A stretch of 64,000 nucleotides of DNA, from positions 84,439,910 through 84,503,909 of the forward strand of contig CM061237.1 in the NCBI GenBank assembly GCA_030848705.1. Direction: 5' to 3'. Below the pieces are notes generated by a model. That model did no database searches, was not told where the DNA came from, and was given only the letters and a program-made list of their open reading frames with translations. The position numbers and the translations under genes are program-made. The first letter of the stretch is position 1, and each line of letters starts with the position of its first letter. The DNA is from Heracleum sosnowskyi (lineage: Eukaryota > Streptophyta > Magnoliopsida > Apiales > Apiaceae). This document shows positions 10,004 to 20,326 of this stretch, one piece after another.

Positions 10004-13000
10004 TCAACATACCAGATTCAACATTCCCAATTCACTTACCAACCTGTTGAAGGTTGCTTCATCCAATGGCTTAGTGAAGATGTCAGCAAGTTGCTTGTCA
10101 GTTGGGACATAGATCAGCTTCACATTTCCTTGTTCAACATGCTCTCTGATAAAGTGATGTCTTATATCTATGTGCTTTGTCCTAGAGTGTTGAACTGGAT
10201 TATCTGAAATGGCTATGGCACTAGTGTTGTCACAGTAAATAGGAATGTCTCTTAGCACTAGACCATAATCCAGAAGTTGATTATTCATCCATAGAATTTG
10301 AGCACAGCAACTGCCTGCAGCAATATACTCAGCTTCTGCAGTTGAGGTAGAAACTGAATGTTGCTTCTTGCTAAACCATGAGACTAATATTCCACCAAGA
10401 AATTGACAGCTACCAGTAGTACTCTTTCTGTCAATCTTGCATCCAGCATAGTTTGAGTCTGAGTAACCAATTAGATCAAATCCAGTATTCTTAGGATACC
10501 AAAGGCCTAGATTAGGAGTGCCTTTTAAGTATCTAAAGATTCTCTTGATGGCTACTAATTGTGACTCTTTTGGATCACTTTGAAACCTTGCACAGAGACA
10601 TGTAGCAAACATGATGTCAGGTCTGCTAGCAGTTAGATATAGGAGAGATCCTACCATGCCTCTATAGGTGCTTGAGTCAACTTTCTTTCCTTTAGGATCA
10701 AGGTCCAGACTAGTTGATGTGGACATTGGTGTCTTTGCAGGTGATGAATCTTCCAAGTTGAACTTTTTGAGAAGTTCCTTGATGTATTTAGCTTGACATA
10801 TGAAGATTCCATCAGGTTGTTGAAGAATTTGTAATCCCAGAAAGAATGACAATTCTCCCATCATACTCATCTCATATTTGTTACTCATGAGAGAGGAAAA
10901 CTTCTCACACAGCTTCTCATTTGTAGAACCAAAAATGATGTCATCCACATAGATTTGTACCAGAATGATATCCTTGCCATGGTGTTTGTAGAAAAGTGTC
11001 TTGTCCACAACTCCTCTAGTAAACTGATTTTCCAAAAGAAAAGTGGAAAGTGTGTCATACCAAGCCCTGGGTGCTTGCTTTAGTCCATACAAAGCTTTGA
11101 AGAGTTTGTATACAAAATCATACATTTCAGCATCCTCAAACCCTGGTGGCTGTTCAACATACACTTCTTCTTCCAACTCTCCATTTAGGAAGGCACTTTT
11201 GACATCCATCTGAAATACTTTGAAGTTGTAGTGTGCAGCATAGGCTAGAAAGATTCTTATAGCTTCAAGTCTTGCAACAGGTGCAAAAGTCTCATCATAA
11301 TCTATTCCTTCCTGTTGACAGTAACCTTTAGCCACTAGCCTTGCTTTGTTTCTTGTCACTGATCCATTTTCATCAAGCTTGTTTCTGAAAACCCATTTGG
11401 TCTCAATGACTGACTTTCCCTTAGGTCTTGGAACCAGCTTCCATACATTGTTCCTTTCAAACTGATTTAGCTCTTCTTGCATGGCTATCACCCAGTCAGA
11501 ATCCAACAATGCTTCATCAGTTGTCTTGGGTTCCATTTGAGACAGGAAGCATGAAAACATGCTGTCAGCAGAGACTTTGTTCCTTGTCCTCACTCCAGAA
11601 GTAGGGTCACCAATGATAAGGTCATTTGTGTGATCCTTGTTCCACTTGGTGATTCTGGGCAAGCTACTTGATTGTACAGGAACAGTTGCTTCAGTTTGTT
11701 GAGTTGAATGCTCACCAATCCCATTGTCTTCACCATGTTCTTCATTGTCTCCAGAGTCACCACTGTTATGAATGTTAGAGGTTATGGTCTGTGACTGAGC
11801 TGGAGTTTTGTTGACAGTAGTTGTATTGATAGTATCTTTGTCAACTTCAACAATTTGAGTGAAGCTAGGTTCTTCATCAACAATTTCCTCAGCTTCCAAG
11901 TATCCTTGATTCTCAAATCTGAATGTCTGCATCTTTCCTTCTTCATGCAGTCCTGGAAACTTGGTTTCATCAAATGTGACATTTACACTTTCTTCAATAA
12001 TCCTGTGTTCCATAACATAAACTCTGTAGGCAGTCCTTTCTGTACTGTAACCCATGAATAATCCTTCAAATGCCTTAGTGTCAAATTTTCCTTTCTTCTC
12101 ATGGTTATCCTTCATCATAAAGCATTTGCTCCCAAACACATGAAAATATTTGACAGTAGGTTTCTTTCCAGTTAGCAGACAGTAAGGTGTACTTGCATGA
12201 GTTTTTTTAATCATGGTTCTATTTTCAGTATAACAAGCTGTGTTGATAGCTTCAGCCCAGAAATATGTTGGCAGTTTGGCATCATGCAACATAGTTCTAG
12301 CTGCTTCAATGAGAGTCATGTTCTTTCTTTCTACAACTCCATTCTGCTGTGGAGTCCTTGCAGCAGAGAATTGTTGTATAATTCCTTCATCTTTACAGAA
12401 ATTTCCAAGTGTGGCATTTCTGAATTCTGTACCATTGTCACTCCTCAAGATTTGAACTTTTGAGTTTGGAGTTCTATCAAGAACTCTGACTTGATCAATA
12501 ATCACTTGAGCAGCTTCATCTTTGGATTCAAGAAACTTCACCCAAGTGTACCTTGAGTAATCATCCACCATTACTAAGGCATATCTCTTTTTGGCCATAG
12601 ATGGTACATTGACTGGTCCAAAAAGATCCATATGAATCAACTTGAGTGCTTCAATGTTGGTGTTCATTTTCTTGGACTTGTGCACAGCTCTCCTTAGTTT
12701 GCCCATTTGACAATCTTCACACAGTCCTTCTTGACAGAATTCCTGTTGGGGCAAACCTCTCACTAACTCCTTCTTCATCAAAATATTCATTGTTTTGAAG
12801 TTGAGATGTGAGAGCTTCCTATGCCAAAGCATACTGTCACCAACAGTTGCTTTACTGTAGAAACAGTAAACTTTATCCTTCTTTGTTGAGTTTAAGTCAG
12901 CAACAAACAAGCTTCCTTTTCTAACCCCTTTTAGAGAGAGGCTACCATCCTTCTTGTGATAGATGTTACACAACATCATATCAAAATCAACCTTGAATCC

Positions 13001-13252
13001 CCTGTCACTGAATTGGCTGACACTGAGTAGATTGTGCTTCAATCCATCCACAAGAGCAATATCTTCAATGACAACATTTCCAATTTCCAGACAGCCATAT
13101 CCCACTGTGTAACCCTTGCTGTTGTCTCCAAAGGGTATGATTGGGTCAGCTTTCTCTACATAGTGTGATAGCAGGGCTTTATCACCTGTCATGTGTCTTG
13201 AGCAACCACTGTCAATGATCCACATGACTTGATCTTTCTTCTTGCCCTGCAA
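10004..13252 (-). CDS. pol: Pol polyprotein of element A (PR-INT-RT-RNase H), intact ORF
   Basis: This 1,082-residue frame is a complete Ty1/copia pol. Protease has DSGCSRHMTG with catalytic D14. The GAG-pre-integrase zinc finger lies at about 144-181 (H..H..CEDC). The integrase DDE triad is D209 (HMDLFGP), D272 (RSDNGTEF) and E308 (PQQNGVVERK). An acidic linker spans about 455-520. Reverse transcriptase covers about 590-840 with YVDD at 768-771. RNase H has D932, E973 (TAEAEY), D1008 (YCDNTSA) and D1057. All key residues are present and there is no internal stop. The frame opens at a TTG right after a conserved TGCAGGG site, with no nearby ATG. It is separated from gag by a TAA at 13265 and frame changes, so how it is expressed is unclear. 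Confidence 0.93.
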   Translation of the reverse strand: MQGKKKDQVMWIIDSGCSRHMTGDKALLSHYVEKADPIIPFGDNSKGYTVGYGCLEIGNVVIEDIALVDGLKHNLLSVSQFSDRGFKVDFDMMLCNIYHKKDGSLSLKGVRKGSLFVADLNSTKKDKVYCFYSKATVGDSMLWHRKLSHLNFKTMNILMKKELVRGLPQQEFCQEGLCEDCQMGKLRRAVHKSKKMNTNIEALKLIHMDLFGPVNVPSMAKKRYALVMVDDYSRYTWVKFLESKDEAAQVIIDQVRVLDRTPNSKVQILRSDNGTEFRNATLGNFCKDEGIIQQFSAARTPQQNGVVERKNMTLIEAARTMLHDAKLPTYFWAEAINTACYTENRTMIKKTHASTPYCLLTGKKPTVKYFHVFGSKCFMMKDNHEKKGKFDTKAFEGLFMGYSTERTAYRVYVMEHRIIEESVNVTFDETKFPGLHEEGKMQTFRFENQGYLEAEEIVDEEPSFTQIVEVDKDTINTTTVNKTPAQSQTITSNIHNSGDSGDNEEHGEDNGIGEHSTQQTEATVPVQSSSLPRITKWNKDHTNDLIIGDPTSGVRTRNKVSADSMFSCFLSQMEPKTTDEALLDSDWVIAMQEELNQFERNNVWKLVPRPKGKSVIETKWVFRNKLDENGSVTRNKARLVAKGYCQQEGIDYDETFAPVARLEAIRIFLAYAAHYNFKVFQMDVKSAFLNGELEEEVYVEQPPGFEDAEMYDFVYKLFKALYGLKQAPRAWYDTLSTFLLENQFTRGVVDKTLFYKHHGKDIILVQIYVDDIIFGSTNEKLCEKFSSLMSNKYEMSMMGELSFFLGLQILQQPDGIFICQAKYIKELLKKFNLEDSSPAKTPMSTSTSLDLDPKGKKVDSSTYRGMVGSLLYLTASRPDIMFATCLCARFQSDPKESQLVAIKRIFRYLKGTPNLGLWYPKNTGFDLIGYSDSNYAGCKIDRKSTTGSCQFLGGILVSWFSKKQHSVSTSTAEAEYIAAGSCCAQILWMNNQLLDYGLVLRDIPIYCDNTSAIAISDNPVQHSRTKHIDIRHHFIREHVEQGNVKLIYVPTDKQLADIFTKPLDEATFNRLVSELGMLNLVC

Positions 13253-13571
13253 AACAGAATGTATTTAAGATGCATATGGTACCCAATCCTTGTTGGGTCC
13301 TGCAGTTTTAGTGTCTCCTGAGTTTCTTCCAGTCATAAAATCACAAGCATCATCAATGATCTCCTGTTTGACTTCTCTTTTCACCCACTTAGGTTTAGAA
13401 TTGGACTTGATCCTTTTCTTAGTGGATGAGGCCTTTTTGCTATTGCCAGCAGGCTCAGAAGTCTCAACAGTGTGCATATATGAACATTTTCAGTAGTGAG
13501 AATAGGTAAGTTAAAGCATGTACTCATGGCAGTGATCTTGCATGGCATACATTCAATGTTATTACAGACAC
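13253..13571 (-). pseudogene. Gag C-terminal tail of element A, split over two frames
   Basis: Continuing past the gag stop at 13572, a second frame (about 13587-13490) encodes a Cys-rich stretch. A third frame (13477-13265) encodes a basic Lys/Ser-rich tail ending in GPNKDWVP plus three residues and TAA. Element C gag ends with the same G-P-N-x-x-W-V-P block and a TAA at the same place, so this is the natural end of gag. It is separated here by two frame changes. Confidence 0.6.
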
Positions 13572-15881
13572 TCATAGTTCTATGCATAAGGGGGTTCTGT
13601 GTAAATTACCATTGAGTTCAGTAGCATTGATCTTATCCTCAATTGGCTTATTACAAACATGTGTTAAATGATGTGAAGATCCACAGTTATTGCATAGTTT
13701 CCTAGAAGCACCTCCAACATTAGTATATCCATTTCCTTTATTGACACCTACCTTACCATTCCTATTCTTAGACTTGGGAGTTACTGGATTGACAGTATGT
13801 TCAGAAGTTGCTGTCGAACTTTCCTTGACAGTACCTTTTATTCCAAATGTCTTGACAGAAGGTTTGGAAGCTACTGTCTTGGAACCATTCTTGACAGCAT
13901 CTTTGGAAGATACTGTCTTGCCAACGGTGACAGCATCTTTTGAACTTACTGTCTGATTGCTTGGTAAGTTTACTGTCTTGGGGATTGTGACAGTATCCTT
14001 TCCATCCTTGAATGTGCTGTCAACACCTTCATCCTCATCAAGAATTTCTTGTTTGATGAGCATGGCTTCTTCATCAAACTCAATTTCTGCAGCTTTGAAA
14101 ATAGGAGTTTTAACCTTCTTGAGAATGGTGGGTTTGACAACAGCATCTCCAGAACAATCTTGAATCACAGTTTCCTTTCCAGGTCTCCTACCATATGAAA
14201 AACCTATGCCAACAGTTTGATTTTCTGTATGCTTATCATTGTAATCCTGAACTATCTTAGATGAGTTTTTATAAGCCTTAATCTTGAATTCATTTTCAGC
14301 AATCTCATTCCTCAGGAATTCCTCAACTTCTTTAGCACATTTTAATTCATTTTTAAATTTTGCATTCTCCTGAGCTAAAGAGTCTAGTGAACTGGTTTTG
14401 AGAACAAGAGATTCATTTTCAGACTTTAGTGTTTCATATAGCTTACTCAGTCTAGTGATTTCCTCATTAGCAGCAGATAAGCTAGTATAGATATTGAACA
14501 TTTCAGCACTTAAGTCTTTAATGGTTTTCTTATACTCATCAATGGACATATCAAGTAAGACAGGTGAAGGTACCTGACTTGAAGATGTTGATGTTACTTC
14601 ATCAGTGCTAGCCATGAGAGCTAGGTTGACATATTCTTCTTCATCTTCATCATCAGACTTATCCCAACACTTTCCTTCAGCCACATAGGCTCTACCTTGA
14701 TTCTTCTTAGAGTATCCACCAGTTCCTTTCTCAAATCTCTGAACCTGTTTGGGTCTTTTGAATTCAGTAGCAAAATGACCAGGTTCACCACAGTTGTAAC
14801 ACTTGAATTTATATCTATCGACAAATCCAGTCTTGTATCCTCCTTTGGATGAGCTTCCCACAGCAGCCTTTGATGAGCTTCCCTTGGTGAACTTGGATGC
14901 TTGGCCTTGGGGCCTGAATGACCTATCCTTCTTGAACCTAAAGTTCTTGAACTTTTTAGCCATGTAGGCCATAGTAGGATTGTCCATGCTTTCCAGTTCC
15001 TCCATTGTGTAGAAGTCTTCATCTTCCACATCTTTGAGCTGTAGTACTACTTTCTCATCATCTTCAACAACCTCTTCTATCTTCAAGGATTGTACAGGGG
15101 TTGGTTGTGTGATTTGTAGTACTTCACTTGGTTTTGTGATCCTTGGCACTTGTGCTACTAGGGCACTTGACATATTAGCCATCTTGTTCCTTGTTCCACT
15201 TTGTATGGCTCTCTTTTGAAAGAGTTCAAGTTCATAAGATTTCAGAATGCCATAAAGTGTCTCAAAGGTTATATTGTTGAGATCTCTTCCTTCTCGTATG
15301 GTTGTTGTCTTATGTTCAAGGTGATCATGCAGTGTAAGCAAGAACTTGACATTTAATTCTTTCCTGTCATAGTACTTGCCATGTATCTGTAGTTCAGTTA
15401 AGAGCTTACTGAACCTTTCAAACATGGAAGTTAAGTCTTCACCAGGCTTGGCCATGAATGCCTCATATTGTGATATCAGTATTTGCCTTTGATTGCCCTT
15501 AACTTCTTCACTTCCTTCACATAGTAAAGCTAACCTGATCCACATCTCCTTGGCAGATGTGCAGCTTATCACACTTCCACACATGGCTTTATCCAACGTG
15601 AGATAATCGAGCAAGATGAGTTGCAAGTGATCATCTAGCACTATTTTCTCCTTCTCAGGTTCCAAAAATTTAGAGGGATCTTTGGGAACCCAATGTGCAG
15701 GAATGACTTCACCATTTACTGTTGTGGCTTCAATTTCCTTCCTTGGAATGAAAGGACCGTTCTCGAGAATACCTGGGTATAGTGGATTCGCAGCTTTGAT
15801 AAACAACAAGATCTTTCTTTTCCAAATGCTGTAGTTCTCTTTATCAAAAGCTGGGATCTTGATACTGTTTGATTTCTGCAT
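13572..15881 (-). CDS. gag: Gag of element A
   Basis: The ATG at 15881 was chosen because upstream codons of the open frame run through the PBS and LTR; it gives a protein starting MQKSNSIKIPAFDKENYS. The N-terminal half is the copia gag (UBN2-like) capsid region with the W-K-R/K and Y-E-A-F-M motifs. A zinc knuckle follows, CYNCGEPGHFATEF, in which the fourth Cys has become Phe. Then come a coiled-coil stretch (roughly residues 460-570), a region of repeated D-T-V/D-A-V/K-T-V units written with ACTGTC at DNA level, and a second knuckle CNNCGSSHHLTHVC. The frame stops about 300 bases short of the conserved gag end. Confidence 0.85.
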   Translation of the reverse strand: MQKSNSIKIPAFDKENYSIWKRKILLFIKAANPLYPGILENGPFIPRKEIEATTVNGEVIPAHWVPKDPSKFLEPEKEKIVLDDHLQLILLDYLTLDKAMCGSVISCTSAKEMWIRLALLCEGSEEVKGNQRQILISQYEAFMAKPGEDLTSMFERFSKLLTELQIHGKYYDRKELNVKFLLTLHDHLEHKTTTIREGRDLNNITFETLYGILKSYELELFQKRAIQSGTRNKMANMSSALVAQVPRITKPSEVLQITQPTPVQSLKIEEVVEDDEKVVLQLKDVEDEDFYTMEELESMDNPTMAYMAKKFKNFRFKKDRSFRPQGQASKFTKGSSSKAAVGSSSKGGYKTGFVDRYKFKCYNCGEPGHFATEFKRPKQVQRFEKGTGGYSKKNQGRAYVAEGKCWDKSDDEDEEEYVNLALMASTDEVTSTSSSQVPSPVLLDMSIDEYKKTIKDLSAEMFNIYTSLSAANEEITRLSKLYETLKSENESLVLKTSSLDSLAQENAKFKNELKCAKEVEEFLRNEIAENEFKIKAYKNSSKIVQDYNDKHTENQTVGIGFSYGRRPGKETVIQDCSGDAVVKPTILKKVKTPIFKAAEIEFDEEAMLIKQEILDEDEGVDSTFKDGKDTVTIPKTVNLPSNQTVSSKDAVTVGKTVSSKDAVKNGSKTVASKPSVKTFGIKGTVKESSTATSEHTVNPVTPKSKNRNGKVGVNKGNGYTNVGGASRKLCNNCGSSHHLTHVCNKPIEDKINATELNGNLHRTPLCIEL

Positions 15882-15918
15882 TGTCGTCGTGATCACAGAT
15901 ATGTATGTTAATCTGATT

Positions 15919-15930
15919 GCTCTGATACCA
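15919..15930 (-). other. Primer binding site of element A
   Basis: On the minus strand the sequence is TGGTATCAGAGC, complementary to initiator tRNA-Met, two bases after the LTR end. Confidence 0.92.
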
Positions 15931-15932
15931 GT

Positions 15933-16986
15933 TGTTGGTCCTCGTGTATTGCAGAAGGGGGAGGGATGAATGCAATACTGATAAAATTCAATCTCAATTT
16001 CAACAACCAAAACTAAGATTTAATGTTATCAATAATATGTATGCATTCACAAACAGTATAATCGAGAAGACAGGATTCAAAAAATAAATGTTTTATTTAT
16101 TTTGCAAAGTGTTGCTACAACCTCAAGAGAGAATTCTTGAGCTTCGGTTTTTCATCAAGACACTCTTTTTTTCGTTACATACCTAGAATGAATTAATAGT
16201 CTAAGTATAAAACTAATCCTATCACTGTCAACACGGGTCTGTGAAGCTGCTGTCATTATCAAGTGGCAGCTTCTTACAAAGTGTCTACCCATGTGACTTT
16301 CCTAAATTGCTAACAATGTCAGATATACATTACAAAGAAAGCAACCTAGATTCATTCTATTTCTAGCTAAAACAATTCAGCAAATAGAGACTTGACCTTG
16401 CTCTTGAATTGATTCGCTTTTGTTTGCAGTGCTTGAAACTTCTGTCGTAGTCTTGCAGACTTGGTGCAGCTTAGGGATACTGCAACACGCCTGTTTCTTA
16501 AACATTGAAACTGTCACGGGATTTGACTGAGAAAGATACCTAGAACAAGGATCTTTCTCGAGACAGTTACTTTTGCCGCAAAGCTTGCTGTCACAGGAAT
16601 GTGCTTTTGGTGACAGTAGGAGTTCCCCGCATAGTGTGCTGTCGAGGTTTCCAAACTTGTTGTCGAGGGCTAAAGTTGTTGTCGCGTAGTCTTCCGCCAA
16701 TGTTGCTGTCAGAGTGAATATGTTGTCTTGACTTGCAACATTCTGTCTTCTTGTAATCTTACTGTCAATGCTTATGACAGTAACCTTTATTCATGCTGTC
16801 ATCTAATATGCATTCTTTGAGGCTTGAACACCGAAAGTGAACTTCTTCCAAATTACACAATTAAAATAACATTGCATACTGATTACAAGAACATACTTTG
16901 GCTATGACAGTATGTTCTACTTAATTAAAAAATTAAGTATATACAAAGTTAAGTTGTTCCTATGCTATCACCCATAAATCCCAACA
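15933..16986 (-). repeat. 5' LTR of element A (1,054 bp)
   Basis: Bounded by inverted TGTTGG and CCAACA. It is similar over its length to the LTR of element B at 19313-20326. It contains a GCAGAAGGGGGAGGG block near the PBS end that is shared in form with the LTRs of B and C, and many TGACAG/CTGTCA words, two of them forming a perfect hairpin at 16759-16783. Confidence 0.9.
16759..16783. promoter_or_regulatory. TTACTGTCA/TGACAGTAA hairpin in LTR of element A
   Basis: Two perfect 9-bp inverted arms with a 7-base loop. It is the best-formed case of the TGACAG word that recurs in the element. It may be a protein-binding or RNA-structure site; function unknown. Confidence 0.5.
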
Positions 16987-19270
16987 GGGGTTCTATGTAA
17001 GTTACCATATATCATGGTCACATTATCCTTGACCTCTTTTGGTTTCTTACAAACATGAGTTAAGTGATGTGAAGAGCCACAATTATTGCATAGTTTTCTG
17101 GGAGCACTACCAACATTAGCATTGCCATTTCCCAACTTACCATTCCTGTTTCTAGACTTGTAGGTAATTGTATCAACAGGATGTTCTGAAGTTGCTGTCG
17201 AGCTTTTCTTGACAGTACCTCTTACACCTTCTGTCATGACAGTAGGTTTAGAGGTTGTTGTCTTCGAAGCTCTCTTGACAACATCTTTGGAAGGTACTGT
17301 CTTGCCATTGTTGACAGCATCTTTAGAACATTCTGTCTGATTGTCTGGGAAAGTTACTGTCTTAGGGATTTTGACAGTATCTTTTCCTCCAACTGTTGTG
17401 CTGTCAATGCACTCATCCTCATCATCAAGTTGTTGTTTGATGAGCATGGCTTCCTCATCAAACTCAAGTTCAGAAAGTTTGAAGATTGGTTTGTTGATCT
17501 TTTTGAGGACATGAGGTTTGACAGTAGCATCAGTTGAACAATCCTGACTCACAATTTCCTTACCAGGTCTTTTACCATACTCAAAACCAATCCCTACTTT
17601 TTGATCCTCTGTGTGTTTCTCATGGTAATCCTGAAGTTGTTTAGAAGAGTTTCTGTATGCCTTGATCTTAAATTCATTTTCACTGATTTCATTCCTTAGA
17701 AACTTTTCTATTTATTTAGCACAGACTAATTCATTTTTAAGTTTATCATTCTCATGTGCTAGAGATTCTAATCGACTGGTCTTTAACAAAAGCATGTCAT
17801 TCTCATAAGTGAGTGTTTCATTCAGTTTAGTTAACCTAGCAATTTCTTCATTAGCTGCAGTTAAACTAGTATGAACATTAAACATTTCAGCACTCAACTC
17901 CTCGACAGTTTGTTTGTATTCTTCTTTAGACATTTCAAGTAAGACAAGTGAAGGTACCTGACTTGGAGAGCTAGAGGAGACCTCATCAGACTTAGCCATG
18001 AGGGCTAGATTCACATATTCCTCTTCCTCTTCATCATCAGAATCATCCCAACATTTTCCCTCAGCCACATAGGCTTTTCCTTGTCCTTTCTTGAAGTGTC
18101 CACTTAACCCTTTTTCCATCCTTTGATTCTACTTTGGTCTTCTGCACTCAGTAGCAAAATGACCAAGCTCATTGCAGTTGTAACACCTAAACTTGGATCT
18201 GTCCACCATCCCTGTTTTGTAACCACCTCTTATGGCACCACCTTCAACCTTGGAAGAATTTCCTCTGCTGAACCTTGATGTTTGACCTTGAGGCTTAGAT
18301 GGCTTGTTTCTCTTGAATCTTATGTTTTTGAACTTCTTAGCCATGTAAGCCATAGTTCGATTATCCATTTTTCCATTTCTTCCAAGGAGTAGAAGTCTTC
18401 ATCTTCAACATCAGTTATTTGCAGTACAACTTTCTCCTCATCATCCACAACCTCTTCAATCTTAAGAGTAGGTACTGGAGCAGGTTGGGTGATTTGAATT
18501 CCTTCAATAGGTTGAGTGATTCTTGGCACATGAGCCACAAGAGCACCAGACATATTAGCCATCTTTCCTCTGGATCCAGCTTGTATAGCTCTTTTCTGGA
18601 AAAATTCAAGCTCATATGACTTAAGCACACCATATAGTGTTTCAAGAGAAACATTGTTTAGATTTCTTCCTTCTCTTATGGCAGTGATTCTGTGCTCTAG
18701 ATGCTCAGGAAGTGTGAGTAAGAATTTAACATTTAGCTCCTTCATATCATAGTACTTGCCATGAATTTGTAGCTCAGTCAGCAGTTTGCTAAACCTCTCA
18801 AACATTGTTGTTAGGTCTTCTCCCGACTTTGCCATGAAAGCTTCATACCGTGAGATAAGAATTTGTCTTTGATTGTCTTTCACTTCTTCACTTCCTTCAC
18901 ATAGCAGCTCGATCTTATTCCACATATCCTTGGCTGATGAGCACCCAATGACATTCCCACACATGGCTTTGTCCAAAGTGAGAGCATCCAGTAAGATGAG
19001 TTGCAAGTAATCATCCAAGGCCACCTTCTCTTTTTCTGGATCCAGAAACTCTAAAGGTAATTTGTTGACCCAGTAGGCTGGAACAAGAACACCGTCCACA
19101 GTTGAGGCTTCAATCTCTTTTCGTGGAACAAAGGGACCATTTTGGAGGATACCCAAGTATAAGGGATTCGCAGCTTTGATAAACAACATGATTTTTCTTT
19201 TCCACACGTTGTAGTTCTCCTTATCAAACGCTGGAATCTTTATGCTACTTGACTTCTGCATACTTGTCAT
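16987..19270 (-). pseudogene. Gag of element B, decayed and truncated
   Basis: The start MTSMQKSSSIKIPAFDKEN lies at about 19270-19261, just inside the PBS. The capsid region, an intact knuckle CYNCNELGHFATEC (about 18160-18200), coiled coil, D-T-V/K-T-V repeats and a second knuckle CNNCGSSHHLTHVC are all present. They are spread over several frames, with a shift near 18350, stops near 18126 and 17712, and a further shift before 17552. The last codons align with A's gag up to N-L-H-R-T-P and then run into A's LTR. It cannot make a full protein. Confidence 0.82.
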
Positions 19271-19298
19271 GATCTCAGATTTGTAGAACAATCTGTCC

Positions 19299-19310
19299 GC
19301 TCTGATACCA
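19299..19310 (-). other. Primer binding site of element B
   Basis: TGGTATCAGAGC on the minus strand, two bases from the TGTTGG border of the LTR. Confidence 0.9.
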
Positions 19311-19312
19311 GT

Positions 19313-20326
19313 TGTTGGTCCTTGACTATTGCAGAAGGGGGGGGGGGGGGTTGAATGCAATACTGATAAATCTCAATCTACGCTTCAACAACAAAGACTA
19401 AGATTAACGTCTATCAGTTTATGAATTACAAACACAAGTAGACACAAGAGTATTTCTCACAAAATAAATGTTTTATTTATTTTGCAATGGGTTGCTACAA
19501 CCTCAAGAAAATGTTTGTTTTCTTGAGCTTCGGTTTCTCGAGTGATTATAAAGAATGGATTGAGAGATAGTCTAAGTAGACTAATTCTATCACTATCAAC
19601 ACGGGTTTGTGAAGCTGCTGTCATTTTCATATGGCAACTTCTTACAAATTGCCTACCCGTGAATCTTTCCTAAATTGATATACAAACAGCTTATTAGTAC
19701 TAGACAAAGCAATCTAGAAACATTCTATTTTTAGCTAACACAATTCAGTAGATGTAGATTTGTCATACTCTGGAATTTGTGAGCTTTGTCATGTGATCTC
19801 TCAAGCTTCGGTTGTAGTCTTGCAGACCTGTTACAGTGTTGAGATACTGCAACACGCCTGTTTCTTGAACATCCAAACTGTCACAAGTTTGACTGGGTAG
19901 AACCCCAATATCAATATTATCTCTTCATGATAGTATCCTGATGGCTAAGCTTGTTGTCACAGGAATGCGCTTTTGGTGACAGTAAGAAATCCCCGCATAA
20001 GGTGTTGTTAGGATTTCCAAGCTTGTTGTCAGGCTAAGGTAAAGTTGCTGTCTGAGCTTTCGTCAATGTTGTTGTCAGAGTGAATGCGTGACTTGCAACA
20101 TGCTGTATTCTCGTAACCTTACTGTCAATGTTGTGACATTAATATTTATTCTTGCTGTCCATCTTGAGCACTTCTTGAGGCTTGAACAAATAAATGAACT
20201 TTTACCAAGATGTAAATGGTTACAAAGACATACTCTGACTGTGACAGTATGTTCATACTTAATAAAATTAAGCATTTAAAATATCTAGTTAAGTTGTCTC
20301 ATAGCTATCACCCATAAATCCTAACA
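19313..20326 (-). repeat. 5' LTR of element B (1,014 bp)
   Basis: Aligned with the LTR of A: the same borders, the same cloverleaf-like G-rich block near the PBS (here a run of 14 G at 19337-19350), and the same TGACAG words. It is more decayed than the LTR of A (the A hairpin is broken here), consistent with B being older. Confidence 0.85.

Larger units (their letters stand above)
6639..16986 (-). mobile_element. Sirevirus-type Ty1/copia element A, 3' end cut by element F
   Basis: Reading on the minus strand the order is 5' LTR (16986-15933), PBS (15930-15919), gag, pol (PR-INT-RT-RNase H, 13252-10004), a spacer with a small acidic ORF, then an env-like gene. Copia pol plus an extra env-like ORF downstream is the Sirevirus arrangement. 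The env-like gene is interrupted at 6639 by F, so A's 3' LTR must lie left of the window. A's 5' LTR abuts gag of element B, implying A inserted into B. Confidence 0.88.
16987..20326 (-). mobile_element. Sirevirus-type element B, LTR plus broken gag
   Basis: Same family as A: LTR 20326-19313 ending in CCTAACA/TGTTGG borders, PBS 19310-19299, and a gag reading on the minus strand that ends abruptly where A's LTR begins at 16987. No pol follows, so the remainder of B should lie beyond A's 3' LTR, left of the window. The sequence right of 20326 is Helitron-like DNA into which B inserted. Confidence 0.8.

Noticed and set aside
13690..13956. Plus-strand ORF opposite gag of A
   Set aside because: Antisense shadow of the Thr/Val-rich gag region; no motif or start context.
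16377..16700. 107-codon ORF with six Cys in the LTR of A
   Set aside because: Lies wholly inside an LTR and is not preserved in the LTR of B; composition follows the TGACAG-rich DNA.
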